NCBI GenBank assembly: GCA_937891825.1
Contig: CALAHN010000100.1
Coordinates: 1 to 43,142, forward strand
Length of the DNA: 43,142 nucleotides
Reading direction: 5' to 3'
DNA from: an uncultured Alphaproteobacteria bacterium
Lineage (GTDB): Bacteria; Pseudomonadota; Alphaproteobacteria; Bin95
Each line of letters opens with the position of its first letter. Positions within the stretch are counted from its first letter, which is position 1. The position numbers and the translations under genes were made by a program. The notes under the pieces are model-generated. The model worked only from the letters and a program-made list of their open reading frames with translations. It was not told the origin of the DNA and made no database searches. This document shows positions 33,225-41,972 of the stretch, piece by piece.

Positions 33225-33234
33225 GTCGTAATCC
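33207..33234 (+). promoter_or_regulatory. Candidate porin promoter
   Basis: TTGACG, 16 bases, then TAATCC (33229-33234). A separate TATACT box at 33128-33133 lacks a -35. Either could serve; the rest of the 33060-33285 gap holds only the hairpins noted. Confidence 0.3.
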
Positions 33235-33285
33235 GGAAACACGCGCGCAATCGGCGCGTTCATTGACCTACTGGGAAGATCACTC

Positions 33286-34317
33286 ATGCACATAAAGCGG
33301 GCGCTACTCGCATCAACTTTCCTGGCGGCTGCGACGCAGTTCGCCGTCAGCCCGGCCCAGGCCGCCCAGTTCGAAATGACCGTGGGCGGTTTCATGGAGC
33401 AATGGTTCGGCTATACCGACGGTCCCGCAAACAATCAGGGCTTCGACCAGCAGAGCGACGGCGAAATCGAATTCGCGCCCGAGATCGCGCTCGACAACGG
33501 CCTGACCGTCGGCGTGAGCGTGCAGCTCGAAGCTAAGACGGACGGCGACCAGATCGACCAGCAGTTCCTGTTCGTCGAAGGCAGCTTCGGCCGGCTCGTC
33601 ATGGGCTCGGAAAATTCCGCGCCGTATCTGATGTCGATCACCGTGCCGAGCGCCGGCGCTGGCCTCGACTCGGGCGACCTGCCGAACTGGATCGCCGGCA
33701 TGAACGGCTTCCTGATAAACACCGCCAACAACTTCGCGGCGGACGAAGACTCCTCCGAGAAGGTCAGCTATTTCACGCCGCGCTTCGCGGGCTTCCAGCT
33801 TGGCGTCAGCTATGTGCCGCAGTTGCAGGAAGATATCGACGCGCCCGCCAACAATAACGACGCGACGCGCGACGACGCCTTTGGCGTCGCCGTGAACTTC
33901 GACCACGAATTCGGCGATTTCACGCTCGGCGCCTCGGCAGGCTACATGCACTACGGCGATGACGCCGCCGCCGCCGGCGAAGCGCCGGAAAATCTTGCAT
34001 TCGGCCTGAGCCTCGGCTACGGCGGCTTCACGGTCGCGGGCGCTTACAATGACCTGAATGATTCCGTCGCGGGCGACATCGAAAGCTTCGGCATCGGCGC
34101 GCTCTATGACGCCGGTCCGTTCAGCGTCTCGCTTGGCTATATCTACGGCGAAGACAAGGGTGCCGATTCGGACTCGAACGCCTTCGAACTTGGCGGCTCA
34201 TACGTTCTCGGGCCAGGCGTTTCCGCCGTCGGCTCGATCTTCTACGGCGAACAGGAAACGGCTGGCGTGAAGACCGACGGCGTCGCGGTCATCGGCGGTC
34301 TCGCGCTGACCTTCTAG
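33286..34317 (+). CDS. Outer-membrane porin
   Basis: A 343-residue porin with a signal peptide (MHIKRALLASTFLAAATQFA, cleavage likely after SPAQA at residue 26) and a terminal aromatic strand ending LALTF, as BamA substrates require. The mature protein is acidic and rich in alternating polar/hydrophobic strands (FEMTVGGFMEQWFGY, FGLSLGYGGFTVAGAYNDL), typical of a 16-stranded general porin in Rhodospirillales/Rhodobacterales. It should form a trimeric diffusion channel. It stands alone, with its own AT-rich upstream region and a strong terminator after it, and faces the PmbA gene. Codon use looks strongly biased, fitting high expression. Confidence 0.88.
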   Translation: MHIKRALLASTFLAAATQFAVSPAQAAQFEMTVGGFMEQWFGYTDGPANNQGFDQQSDGEIEFAPEIALDNGLTVGVSVQLEAKTDGDQIDQQFLFVEGSFGRLVMGSENSAPYLMSITVPSAGAGLDSGDLPNWIAGMNGFLINTANNFAADEDSSEKVSYFTPRFAGFQLGVSYVPQLQEDIDAPANNNDATRDDAFGVAVNFDHEFGDFTLGASAGYMHYGDDAAAAGEAPENLAFGLSLGYGGFTVAGAYNDLNDSVAGDIESFGIGALYDAGPFSVSLGYIYGEDKGADSDSNAFELGGSYVLGPGVSAVGSIFYGEQETAGVKTDGVAVIGGLALTF

Positions 34318-34362
34318 TTCAACCTGCGCCTACCACTCGCCGCCGCCTTGCAGCGAGAGCAG

Positions 34363-34392
34363 CAGCCGCCAGGACGCAGGTCCTGGCGGCTG
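34363..34392. terminator. 13-bp perfect hairpin between converging genes
   Basis: Arms 34363-34375 and 34380-34392 pair perfectly around GCAG. It lies about 45 bases after the porin stop and 30 from the PmbA stop, so it can act in both directions; only a weak T-rich tail follows on the plus strand. Confidence 0.75.
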
Positions 34393-34421
34393 TTATCGTC
34401 TCAGGCGGTCCAAGTCTGGCG

Positions 34422-35765
34422 CTATTGCCCGGCGACGGTCATGCCGTCGATGCGCACGGTCGGCGCGTTGACGCTGCCGCGCCGGATCAGGTCGTTCGCC
34501 GGCGTCAGCGCAAGGAACATGTCCTTCAGATTTCCGGCGATGGTCAGCTCATTCACCGGATACGCGAGCGCGCCGTTCTCGATCCAGTAGCCAGAGGCGC
34601 CGCGGCTATAGTCGCCGGTCGCCATATCGCCGCCATGGCCGATCAGTTCGGTGATGAACAGGCCCGACCGGATATCGCCGATCAATGCTTCCGGCGACAG
34701 CGCGCCCGGCTGCATATCCAGGTTGGTGACGCCGGGACTGGGGTTCGAGCCAATGCCGCGGCTGGCCCGCCCATTGCTCGTGAGGCCGAGCTTCGCCGCC
34801 GCCCTGAGGTCAAGCGTCCAGGTCGTCAGCACGCCGTCTTCGATCAGATTGAGGGCGCGCGCGGGCAAGCCTTCCCCGTCGAACGGCTTCGAGGCCATGC
34901 CGCGCGTCCGGAGCGGATCGTCGACGATCTGCACGCCCGGCCCGAACACCGGCTGCCCCAGCTTGTCTTTCAGATAGGAAACGCCGCGGGCGATCGCAGC
35001 GCCGTTGATCGCGCCCGCAAAGCTGCGCACGAGACCGCCCGCCAGCCGTTGCTCGAAGACGACCGGCACGGCCTGGGATTTCACCCGGCGCGCGCCAAGC
35101 CGCCGCACCGCCCGCTCGCCCGCGCTCCGGCCAATGACGGCAGGGTCCGCCAGGTCGGCCAGATGGGTGGCGGAACTGTAGTCGTAGTCCCGCTCCATGA
35201 CGCCGTCGCGCTTGGCGATCGCGGTCGTGGAGAACGAAGCGCCGGTGCGCGCATAGGACCCCGCGAAGCCATTCGAGGTCGCGAGCGCGATCGCCGTGAC
35301 GCCCCAACTCGCGCCGCCGCCCTCGGAATTCCCGACGCCCGCGACATCCAGCGCCGCCGCTTCGGCCGCAAGGGCGAGAGCGCCCAGTTGCTCCGGGGTC
35401 GGCTCGCCTGGGTCGACCAGATCGAGATCGGGGAAGGTTTGCGCCAGCATGGCAGCCGGCGCCAGGAACGCCAGCGGATCGGGCGGCGCGGCTTTCGCCA
35501 TGGCGACCGCCCGCTCGACCAGGGCATCCAGGGTTCGGAGCGAAAGGTCGCCCGTCGCGACCGACGCCTGCCGGTCGCCGACGAAAACCCGCAGACCAAG
35601 ATCCAGGCTTTCCGCCCGTTCGAGGGTTTCCCGCTTGCCCATGCGGCAAGCGACCTCCAGGCTGCGGCTTTCGGCGACAAGGGCGTCGGCCCCATCGGCG
35701 CCGGCGCGGCGCGCCCGGGCGACGAGATCGGCGAGACGGTCGAGCAAGGCGGCTGATTGGGTCAT
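34422..35765 (-). CDS. pmbA: TldD/PmbA-family metalloprotease subunit (PmbA/TldE)
   Basis: A 447-residue PmbA/TldE-type protein. TldD and TldE form a zinc protease that trims peptides such as microcin precursors, unfolded chains or antitoxins; TldE has no metal site of its own. Family blocks: AESRSLEVACRMGKRETLERAES, NSEGGGASWGVT, FEQRLAGGLVRSFAGAINGAAI, GMASKPFDGEGLPARALNLI and ITELIGHGGDMATGDYSRG. TldD is not in this window. It is a single gene with its own start ATG 35765, divergent from the MoxR operon. Confidence 0.93.
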   Translation of the reverse strand: MTQSAALLDRLADLVARARRAGADGADALVAESRSLEVACRMGKRETLERAESLDLGLRVFVGDRQASVATGDLSLRTLDALVERAVAMAKAAPPDPLAFLAPAAMLAQTFPDLDLVDPGEPTPEQLGALALAAEAAALDVAGVGNSEGGGASWGVTAIALATSNGFAGSYARTGASFSTTAIAKRDGVMERDYDYSSATHLADLADPAVIGRSAGERAVRRLGARRVKSQAVPVVFEQRLAGGLVRSFAGAINGAAIARGVSYLKDKLGQPVFGPGVQIVDDPLRTRGMASKPFDGEGLPARALNLIEDGVLTTWTLDLRAAAKLGLTSNGRASRGIGSNPSPGVTNLDMQPGALSPEALIGDIRSGLFITELIGHGGDMATGDYSRGASGYWIENGALAYPVNELTIAGNLKDMFLALTPANDLIRRGSVNAPTVRIDGMTVAGQ

Positions 35766-35805
35766 GACATGCTTTCAGGCGTCGGAGGGCGCGACCGATC
35801 CAGCT

Positions 35806-35823
35806 TTTGGCAGCTCCGCCAAA
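35806..35823. other. Hairpin in the pmbA-moxR divergent gap
   Basis: TTTGGC/GCCAAA around a 6-nt loop, in the 198-bp gap. Further right, TTGCAC (35878-35883), 17 bases, TACCGT (35901-35906) is a weak candidate promoter for the MoxR operon. Nothing else is evident in the gap. Confidence 0.4.
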
Positions 35824-35963
35824 TGGCAGGTCGATCTAGGGACATAGCGTTTGACCGCGCGCCCGCCAAGTCGCAGCTTGCACGGCGGCGCTGGGCTGGC
35901 TACCGTTCGGCCTTGAATGTGCAGACACAATTCTCCCATCCCTGAATAAAGGTTTCGCAAGAC

Positions 35964-36809
35964 ATGCGTTTTGAAGGCTCCGACTCCTACGTCGCAACCG
36001 ATGATCTGATGCTCGCCGTCAACGCTTCGATCATTCTGGAGCGTCCCCTCCTGATCAAGGGCGAGCCCGGCACCGGCAAAACCGTGCTGGCCTATGAGGT
36101 CGCGGAAGCCCTGGGCTTGGACCTGATCACATGGCACGTCAAATCGACGACCAAGGCGCAGCACGGCCTGTATGAATATGACGCGGTTTCGCGCCTCAGG
36201 GACAGCCAGTTCGGCGACGATAAAGTCAAGGATATCAGCAACTACATCAATCGCGGCAAGCTTTGGGAAGCGTTCGACGCGGACAAGCGCGTCGTGCTGC
36301 TGATCGACGAAATCGACAAGGCCGACATCGAATTCCCGAACGATCTCCTGCAGGAGCTCGATCGCATGGAGTTCTATGTCTACGAGACGAACCAGACCGT
36401 GAAGGCGAAGCTGCGCCCCATCGTGATCATCACGTCGAACAACGAAAAGGAACTGCCCGACGCATTCCTGCGCCGTTGTTTCTTCCACTACATCCAGTTC
36501 CCCGACAAGGAGACGATGGCGGATATCGTCAACGTTCATTTCCCGGACATCAAGAAAGACCTGCTGACCGCGGCGATGGAATCGTTTTTCGGGCTGCGGG
36601 AAATTCCCGGCGTCAAGAAGAAGCCGTCCACATCGGAACTGCTGGACTGGCTGAAGCTGCTGTTGGCCGAGGACATTCCCCCGGAGAGCATCAAGGGCAA
36701 GGACGCCTCCAGCGCGATCCCGCCGCTATACGGCGCCCTGTTGAAAAACGAGCAGGACGTGCACATGGTCGAACGGCTGGTCTTCATGAGCCGGCGCGAA
36801 CGCGGCTAA
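35964..36809 (+). CDS. MoxR-family AAA+ ATPase
   Basis: A 281-residue AAA+ protein. Walker A GEPGTGKT is at residues 33-40, Walker B VVLLIDEID at 110-118, sensor-1 region PIVIITSNNEKELPDAFLRRC with the arginine finger pair after it. MoxR ATPases work as chaperones that activate or insert metal cofactors into partner enzymes, together with a VWA protein. It starts twelve bases before the VWA gene and shares its operon. The pair resembles CoxD/CoxE and RavA/ViaA-type sets. Its client is not evident; the Mo hydroxylase lies far away on this window, so a link to it is only a guess. Confidence 0.93.
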   Translation: MRFEGSDSYVATDDLMLAVNASIILERPLLIKGEPGTGKTVLAYEVAEALGLDLITWHVKSTTKAQHGLYEYDAVSRLRDSQFGDDKVKDISNYINRGKLWEAFDADKRVVLLIDEIDKADIEFPNDLLQELDRMEFYVYETNQTVKAKLRPIVIITSNNEKELPDAFLRRCFFHYIQFPDKETMADIVNVHFPDIKKDLLTAAMESFFGLREIPGVKKKPSTSELLDWLKLLLAEDIPPESIKGKDASSAIPPLYGALLKNEQDVHMVERLVFMSRRERG

Positions 36810-36821
36810 GGGGCAAAGCCC

Positions 36822-38003
36822 ATGTTTATCGACTTCTATATGAAGGTGAAGGCTGCCAAGGTCCCCGCCTCGATCCGGGAATATCTGATGCTGCTGGAGG
36901 CGATGAACGCGCACGTCGCCGGCATGAGCGTCGATAATTTTTATTATCTGTCCCGCTCGGCCCTGGTGAAGGACGAGAAATATTTCGACCGCTACGACCG
37001 GGTCTTTGGCGAATTCTTCAAGGGCGTCCAGGAAGTCGGCGAGCACTTCTTCGGCGCCGACATTCCGGAAGAATGGCTGGCGAAGCAAGCCGAACTCCTG
37101 CTGTCCGACGCCGACAAGGCCCAGATCGAGGCCATGGGCGGCTGGGAAAAGGTGATGGAGGAGCTGAAGAAGCGCCTGGAAGAGCAAAAGGGCGAGCATC
37201 ACGGCGGCAATAAATGGATCGGCACCGGCGGCACCTCGCCGTTCGGGACCGGCGGCTTCAACCCAGAAGGCGTCGCCATCGGCCAGAAGAAGCGCCGCCA
37301 GGGCAAAGCGCTTAAGGTCTGGGAAAAGCGCGAGTACAAGAACTACGACGACAACCTGCAACTCGGCATCCGCAACATCCAGTTGGCGCTGCGCCGGCTC
37401 CGGCAGTTCGCGCGCACCGGCGCCGAAGACGAGTTCGATCTGAAGGAAACGATCGACCGCACCGCGAAGAACGCCGGCTTGCTGGACATCGTGATGCGGC
37501 CGGAACGGACGAACCGCGTCAAGGTGCTGATGTTCTTCGACGTCGGCGGCTCCATGGACGATCACATCCGGGTCTGCGAGGAGCTGTTTTCAGCCTCTCG
37601 GACGGAATTCAAGAACCTGGAGTTCTACTACTTTCACAACTGCGTCTATGAAGGCCTCTGGAAGGACAATCGCCGCCGGTTCGACGAGCGGGCGCCGACC
37701 ATCGACGTCATCAACAAGTACCCGACCGACTACAAGGCGATCTTCGTCGGGGACGCTTTCATGAGCCCCTATGAAATTACCTACAAGGGCGGATCGGTCG
37801 AGCATTGGAACGAAGAGCCCGGCGCGCTCTGGATTTCGCGGATGCTCGACCATTGGCCCGATGCGATCTGGCTGAACCCGCGGCCGGAACAACGGTGGGA
37901 CCACACGCCCTCCACCCAGATCATCAAGGAATTGATGACCAACCGGATGTACCCCCTGACGGTCGAAGGGCTGGACCGCGGCTTGAAAGCGCTCAGTCGA
38001 TGA
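36822..38003 (+). CDS. VWA-domain protein (CoxE-like partner of MoxR)
   Basis: A 393-residue cytoplasmic protein. The N-terminal half is helical and highly charged, with a Lys/Glu-rich stretch near residues 110-130 and a Gly-rich linker (IGTGGTSPFGTGGF). The C-terminal half is a von Willebrand A domain with MIDAS motif DVGGSM (Asp240, Ser244), which binds Mg. VWA partners recognise the client of the AAA+ chaperone. It follows the MoxR gene by 12 bases and its stop overlaps the next start by four, so the trio is co-translated. No membrane helix is seen. Confidence 0.9.
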   Translation: MFIDFYMKVKAAKVPASIREYLMLLEAMNAHVAGMSVDNFYYLSRSALVKDEKYFDRYDRVFGEFFKGVQEVGEHFFGADIPEEWLAKQAELLLSDADKAQIEAMGGWEKVMEELKKRLEEQKGEHHGGNKWIGTGGTSPFGTGGFNPEGVAIGQKKRRQGKALKVWEKREYKNYDDNLQLGIRNIQLALRRLRQFARTGAEDEFDLKETIDRTAKNAGLLDIVMRPERTNRVKVLMFFDVGGSMDDHIRVCEELFSASRTEFKNLEFYYFHNCVYEGLWKDNRRRFDERAPTIDVINKYPTDYKAIFVGDAFMSPYEITYKGGSVEHWNEEPGALWISRMLDHWPDAIWLNPRPEQRWDHTPSTQIIKELMTNRMYPLTVEGLDRGLKALSR

Positions 38004-39409
38004 CAGACCTCCCCGTCGCCGCCGTCCTGGACCAGGTCGACGCCGACCTGGACGGTTCCTTGAAACGCCTTTTCGACCTGCTTTCGATCCCCTCGATCTC
38101 GACCGATCCGGCCTACAAGCCGGATGTCGAGCGCGCGGCCGACTGGTGCGTCCGGGAGCTTGAGGGCCTGGATTTCAGCGCCGGCAAGCGTCAGACGCCC
38201 GGCCATCCGATGGTGGTCGCCCATCATCCCGGCCCGAACGCCGACGGCGTCAAGCGGGCGCCCCATGTCCTCTATTACGGCCATTACGACGTGCAGCCGG
38301 CGGAGCCGCTGGAGCTTTGGGACGCGCCGCCGTTCGAGCCGCAGTTGATCGACGCCGAACGCGGCAAGCGCATCGTCGCCCGCGGCGCGGTCGACGACAA
38401 AGGCCAGGTCATGACCTGGATCGAGGCGCTCCGCGCCTGGAAAACCGTCCACGGCGCGCCGCCCTGCGAGGTCACCGTGCTGCTGGAAGGCGAGGAGGAG
38501 ACCGGCAGCCCGAGCCTGGAGCCGTTCCTGATCGCGAACCAGGAGGAACTGTCCCGGGCCGATGTCGCGATTGTCTGCGATACGCCGATGTGGAGCATGA
38601 CGAAGCCGGCGATCACCTGGCTGCTGCGCGGCATGTGCTATGTCGAGATCACCCTCGAAGGCCCAAGCCACGACCTGCATTCCGGCATGTATGGCGGCGC
38701 GGTCCTTAACCCGATCAACGCGCTTGCCGGCATCATCGGCCGGCTCCATGACGACCAGGGCCGCGTCCAGATCCCCGGATTCTACGATGCTGTTGAGGAG
38801 CCGCCGGCCGAGGTCAAGGCGAACTGGGCCGGGCTTGGCTTCGATGAGGCCGCATTTCTCGCGAGCGTCGGGCTGACAGTGCCGCACGGCGAAGCCGGGC
38901 GCTCGCCCCTTGAGCGGATGTGGTCCCGCCCGACGGCGGACGTCAACGGCATCTGGGGCGGTTATACAGGCGAAGGCTCGAAGACTGTAATCGCGGCCAA
39001 AGCCTCCTGCAAACTCTCCTGCCGGCTCGTGCCGAACCAGGATCCGATGCAGGTCGCGGCTGGGATCGAGACGTTTTTCAAGGCCCATGCGCCCAAGGAT
39101 GCGAAGCTGAGCTTCCGCTTCTTCGGCCGGTCGCCTGGGCTGAAAGCGGCGACCGACACCGCCTATTTCAAGGCGGCCGAGCAAGGGCTGACCGATATAT
39201 TCGGGGTTGCGCCCGCCCTGATGGGCTGCGGCGGATCGATCCCCGTCGTCGGCTCGATGCAGCGGCTGCTGAACCTGGACTCGCTGCTGATCGGCTTCGG
39301 CCTGGACGACGATCGCATGCACAGTCCGAACGAAAAATTCGAGCAGGCCTGCCTGCATCTCGGCATCCGGTCGAACGCCGCCATTCTGGGGCGGCTGGCC
39401 ATAATCTAA
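38000..39409 (+). CDS. M20-family metallopeptidase (dipeptidase-like)
   Basis: A 469-residue zinc hydrolase of the M20/M25/M40 family. Metal-site blocks: VLYYGHYDVQP (His and Asp ligand), GAVDDKGQ (bridging Asp region) and LLEGEEETGSPSLEPF (catalytic Glu pair). The lid-domain segment GPSHDLHSGMYGG follows. Family members cut dipeptides, N-acyl amino acids or carnosine-like compounds. ATG 38000 overlaps the VWA stop (ATGA). Co-translation with MoxR-VWA is unusual; the chaperone pair might act on this enzyme. A short hairpin (about 39415-39431) follows. Confidence 0.93.
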   Translation: MTDLPVAAVLDQVDADLDGSLKRLFDLLSIPSISTDPAYKPDVERAADWCVRELEGLDFSAGKRQTPGHPMVVAHHPGPNADGVKRAPHVLYYGHYDVQPAEPLELWDAPPFEPQLIDAERGKRIVARGAVDDKGQVMTWIEALRAWKTVHGAPPCEVTVLLEGEEETGSPSLEPFLIANQEELSRADVAIVCDTPMWSMTKPAITWLLRGMCYVEITLEGPSHDLHSGMYGGAVLNPINALAGIIGRLHDDQGRVQIPGFYDAVEEPPAEVKANWAGLGFDEAAFLASVGLTVPHGEAGRSPLERMWSRPTADVNGIWGGYTGEGSKTVIAAKASCKLSCRLVPNQDPMQVAAGIETFFKAHAPKDAKLSFRFFGRSPGLKAATDTAYFKAAEQGLTDIFGVAPALMGCGGSIPVVGSMQRLLNLDSLLIGFGLDDDRMHSPNEKFEQACLHLGIRSNAAILGRLAII

Positions 39410-39574
39410 ATCAGCCCGCGGTTTGGCGGGTTCGTTAAAAGGTGGATAAGTGGGCCGCCCTCTGTCTGATGAAGCATGGCGCGTCCGCCAGGAATCGCCA
39501 CGATCTGGCCGCATTTGCAGCCTACCTCGGAGGGCGGTTTATGAACGAATTTGAAACCAGGAGGATATCGAACC
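39410..39574 (+). other. Gap before the SYLF gene with possible structured leader
   Basis: After a weak 5-bp terminator-like hairpin (39416-39431), CCGCCCTC (39455-39462) can pair with GAGGGCGG (39530-39537). Inside lies CATGGCGCGTCC (39475-39486), 12 bases shared with the palindrome at 18512-18549. AGGAGGA at 39559-39565 is a strong ribosome site for the ATG at 39575. Confidence 0.35.
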
Positions 39575-40252
39575 ATGGTTCGCACACTTGCCCTCGCACT
39601 CGCCGTCGCCGTGGGATTTGCCGCCGCGCCGGCATACGCAGCCTCGCCTGAGGCCGAAGATATCGTCGCCAAGAGCGAGATCACCCTGAAGCGCGTGCTC
39701 CGCGACCAGGAGAACGGTCCGCGCGTTCGCGACCTGATGAAGCGCGCCAAGGGCGTCATGATTTTCCCGAACATCATCAAGGGCGCTTTCTTCATCGGCG
39801 GCGAAGGCGGATCGGGCGTTCTGATGGCTCGCTACGCCAACGATGCCTGGAGTTATCCGGCGTTCTACACGATGGGGTCAGTCAGTTTCGGCCTGCAGAT
39901 CGGCGGCCAGTCGTCGGAAGCCGTGCTGCTGGTCATGACCCAGAATGGCGTGGACGCGATCCTGAACGATCAGGTGAAGCTCGGCGCCGATCTTAGCGCC
40001 GCGGCCGGTCCTGTCGGCGCTGGGGCCGAGGCCTCGACCACGACCGCGGGCGGCGCGGATATCTATGTCTATTCCTTGAACCAGGGCCTGTTTGTCGGCG
40101 CTTCGCTTGAAGGCGCAGTCGTCGCCCGACGCAATGACTGGAACGAAGGCTATTACGGCAAGCCCGTGACGCCAATTGGCATTGTCCGGGAAAACAAGGC
40201 GCAGAACCCGGATGCCGATCCCCTCCGCGCCCAGGTGGAAGCCCTGAATTGA
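39575..40252 (+). CDS. Secreted SYLF-domain (YSC84-like) protein
   Basis: A 225-residue protein with a signal peptide (MVRTLALALAVAVGFAAAPAYA, cleavage after residue 22), so it should be periplasmic. The rest is an YSC84-related SYLF domain, a lipid-binding fold: KRAKGVMIFPNIIKGAFFIG, GSGVLMAR, SVSFGLQIGGQSSEAVL and a Gly/Ala-rich loop near residue 145. ATG 39575 is preceded by AGGAGGA at ideal spacing, so I prefer it over the earlier in-frame ATG 39551. Its function in bacteria is not defined; envelope lipid binding is the family expectation. It is translationally coupled to the following hydrolase. Confidence 0.85.
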   Translation: MVRTLALALAVAVGFAAAPAYAASPEAEDIVAKSEITLKRVLRDQENGPRVRDLMKRAKGVMIFPNIIKGAFFIGGEGGSGVLMARYANDAWSYPAFYTMGSVSFGLQIGGQSSEAVLLVMTQNGVDAILNDQVKLGADLSAAAGPVGAGAEASTTTAGGADIYVYSLNQGLFVGASLEGAVVARRNDWNEGYYGKPVTPIGIVRENKAQNPDADPLRAQVEALN

Positions 40253-40989
40253 TCGAAGCGATCGTCGATATCGCGCGGCCCGGCGGGCAGATGGAGACTT
40301 TCATCTGCCGGCCGGAGCGCGGCGCGCCTGCCCCGGCCGTCCTGTTGCTGATGGATGCGCCGGGCATTCGCGAGGAACTGCACGACATGGCCCGCCGTCT
40401 TGCGACGGCGGGTTATGGCGTTCTGGTCCCGAACCTTTACTACCGCGCCGGACGGGATACGAAATTCGACAGTTCCGTGCTCAGTCACGGCAGCCCGGAA
40501 CATGGCCGCATGCGCGCCATCCGCACGAAAATGACCATCCCGCCGGTGATGGACGACATCGACGCGCTTTTGGCCCATATCGACGCCGAACCGGGCCTGT
40601 CCGACGGCCCCGTCGGCGCCCACGGCTATTGCATGAGCGGCCCCTATGCGCTCGCCGCCGCCGCCCGCTTTCCGAAGCGGATCGCCGCCGCCGCCTCGTT
40701 CTACGGCACCTGGCTGGTCAGCGACGCCGAGGAAAGCCCGCACAGCAACCTCGGCAAGGCCAAGGGCGAACTCTATATCGCCTGCGCCGAATATGACGAT
40801 CTGGCCCCGCTCGACATGGTCGAAACGCTGCAGGGCCTGCTTGCCGCATCGGGCGCCGAGGGCGAACTGGAGCTTTATCCGGACGTCCACCATGGCTACG
40901 CCTTTCCCGGCCGCTGGTGCTACGACCGGCCGGCCGCCGAACGCCATTGGGAACGGCTGATCGCCTTGTACCGGCGCAGGCTCGGCTGA
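40249..40989 (+). CDS. Dienelactone hydrolase-family enzyme
   Basis: A 246-residue alpha/beta hydrolase of the dienelactone hydrolase type. The nucleophile is Cys128 in HGYCMSGPYA (most members have GxCxGG), the acid lies in ACAEYDDLAP (Asp183/184), and the His in YPDVHHGYAFPG (214-215). Start: TTG 40249, overlapping the SYLF stop (TTGA), with GGTGGAAG upstream; the first ATG is at codon 15. It cleaves an ester or lactone in the cytoplasm. The DLH name does not prove a chloroaromatic pathway. Linkage to the SYLF gene looks like simple operon coupling. Confidence 0.85.
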   Translation: MIEAIVDIARPGGQMETFICRPERGAPAPAVLLLMDAPGIREELHDMARRLATAGYGVLVPNLYYRAGRDTKFDSSVLSHGSPEHGRMRAIRTKMTIPPVMDDIDALLAHIDAEPGLSDGPVGAHGYCMSGPYALAAAARFPKRIAAAASFYGTWLVSDAEESPHSNLGKAKGELYIACAEYDDLAPLDMVETLQGLLAASGAEGELELYPDVHHGYAFPGRWCYDRPAAERHWERLIALYRRRLG

Positions 40990-41010
40990 CTGCTTGGCGC
41001 CGCTATTGCG

Positions 41011-41065
41011 ATCGATCGGCGCTTTTCCGCCAATTGCCGATTCCGCTGCGGGACGGGTTGATCTA
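41011..41065. repeat. Partial second copy of the intergenic palindromic element
   Basis: It shares with 18560-18612 the outer ATCGATC, the central CGATTCCGC and the end TTGATCTA at nearly equal spacing, but its inner arms no longer pair well. It lies in the 116-bp gap before the phosphoribosyltransferase gene; the other bases of the gap show no clear promoter. Confidence 0.4.
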
Positions 41066-41105
41066 AGGTTGGCAGTCTCCTGCCCCTGAACCCAGGTTCC
41101 TCGCC

Positions 41106-41600
41106 ATGCCCGAACATTTCTTCCCCGTCTCCTGGAGCGACCTGCACCGGGACGCTCGGGCGCTGGCCTGGCGGCTTGCGGCGCTTGGGCCGTTCGACGG
41201 CATCGTCGCGATCGCGCGCGGCGGCCTCGCGCCGGCAGCGATCATCGCGCGCGAACTGGACATCCGCAGGATCGATACGGTCTGCATCGTTTCATACCGG
41301 GAGAATGAGGAGGGCGTCGCCAGCGTGCGCGGCCAGATCGACGTGCTGAAGGGCCTGGACGGCGACGGGACCGGCCTGCTGGTGATCGACGACCTCGTCG
41401 ATTCCGGCGAGACGGCGCGCCTGGTGAAATCCATGTTGCCGAAGGCCCATATCGCGACCGTCTATGCCAAGCCTGCCGGGCTTTCGGTCGTCGACACCTA
41501 TGTGACCCAAGTCAGCCAGGACACCTGGATCGTCTTCCCCTGGGACGAGGGCGAGCCGGTCGCCAAGGCGCGCGCCGCCGGAAAATCGGAAAGCGACTGA
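41106..41600 (+). CDS. gpt: Xanthine-guanine phosphoribosyltransferase
   Basis: A 164-residue purine phosphoribosyltransferase resembling E. coli Gpt in length and sequence. The PRPP motif [13 protein letters not shown] is at residues 91-103, and [13 protein letters not shown] forms the N-terminal substrate loop. The C-terminal [10 protein letters not shown] is typical of Gpt. It converts guanine, xanthine or hypoxanthine plus PRPP to the nucleotide in purine salvage. It faces the ParB-like gene with 11 bases between stops. A role in the catabolic island is not indicated. Confidence 0.92.
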   Translation: MPEHFFPVSWSDLHRDARALAWRLAALGPFDGIVAIARGGLAPAAIIARELDIRRIDTVCIVSYRENEEGVASVRGQIDVLKGLDGDGTGLLVIDDLVDSGETARLVKSMLPKAHIATVYAKPAGLSVVDTYVTQVSQDTWIVFPWDEGEPVAKARAAGKSESD

Positions 41601-41611
41601 CGTTCAGGCGA

Positions 41612-41857
41612 TTAAAACCGCTTCGCGCCCACATAAATGCACGGCACTGTCGCTTCGCCGAGCGCCTTCGCGGCTTCCAATCGGTGCAGGCCTTCGACCA
41701 GCACGATCCGCTCGCCGTCCTGGCGCACCTGAAGCGGCACCTTGACGCCGTCCTCCATGACGCTTGCGGCCAGATCCTCGACCTTGGCTTCATCCACGGT
41801 GCGGCGGCGCTTCGCCGGCACATAGATGCTTTCAACGGCTATCTGATGCGTCTCCAT
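41612..41857 (-). CDS. Small ParB/Srx-like nuclease-fold protein
   Basis: An 81-residue protein consisting only of a ParB N-terminal-like domain. The nucleotide-binding block EGLHRLEAAKALG at residues 55-67 corresponds to the GERR/H-type box of ParB/Srx proteins. There is no DNA-binding helix-turn-helix or dimer domain, so it is not a chromosome-partition ParB. GAGGT sits six bases before ATG 41857. Such stand-alone domains bind nucleotide and occur in varied contexts; no function is assigned. The 115 bp between it and meaB contain nothing I recognise. Confidence 0.75.
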   Translation of the reverse strand: METHQIAVESIYVPAKRRRTVDEAKVEDLAASVMEDGVKVPLQVRQDGERIVLVEGLHRLEAAKALGEATVPCIYVGAKRF

Positions 41858-41972
41858 TACCAGACCTCCATCGCATGCAGGTTGTCGGCGGCGGCGCCGA
41901 ACGGCGATCCATCGCTACAGGCTAGCCCGGAAGCGCCGAACCGGGAAGCGGCAAGCGGGCGGAGCAATTCGG

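Noticed and set aside
39442-39651. 69-codon frame before the SYLF gene
   Set aside because: No family motif and it overlaps the clear signal peptide of the real gene in another frame.
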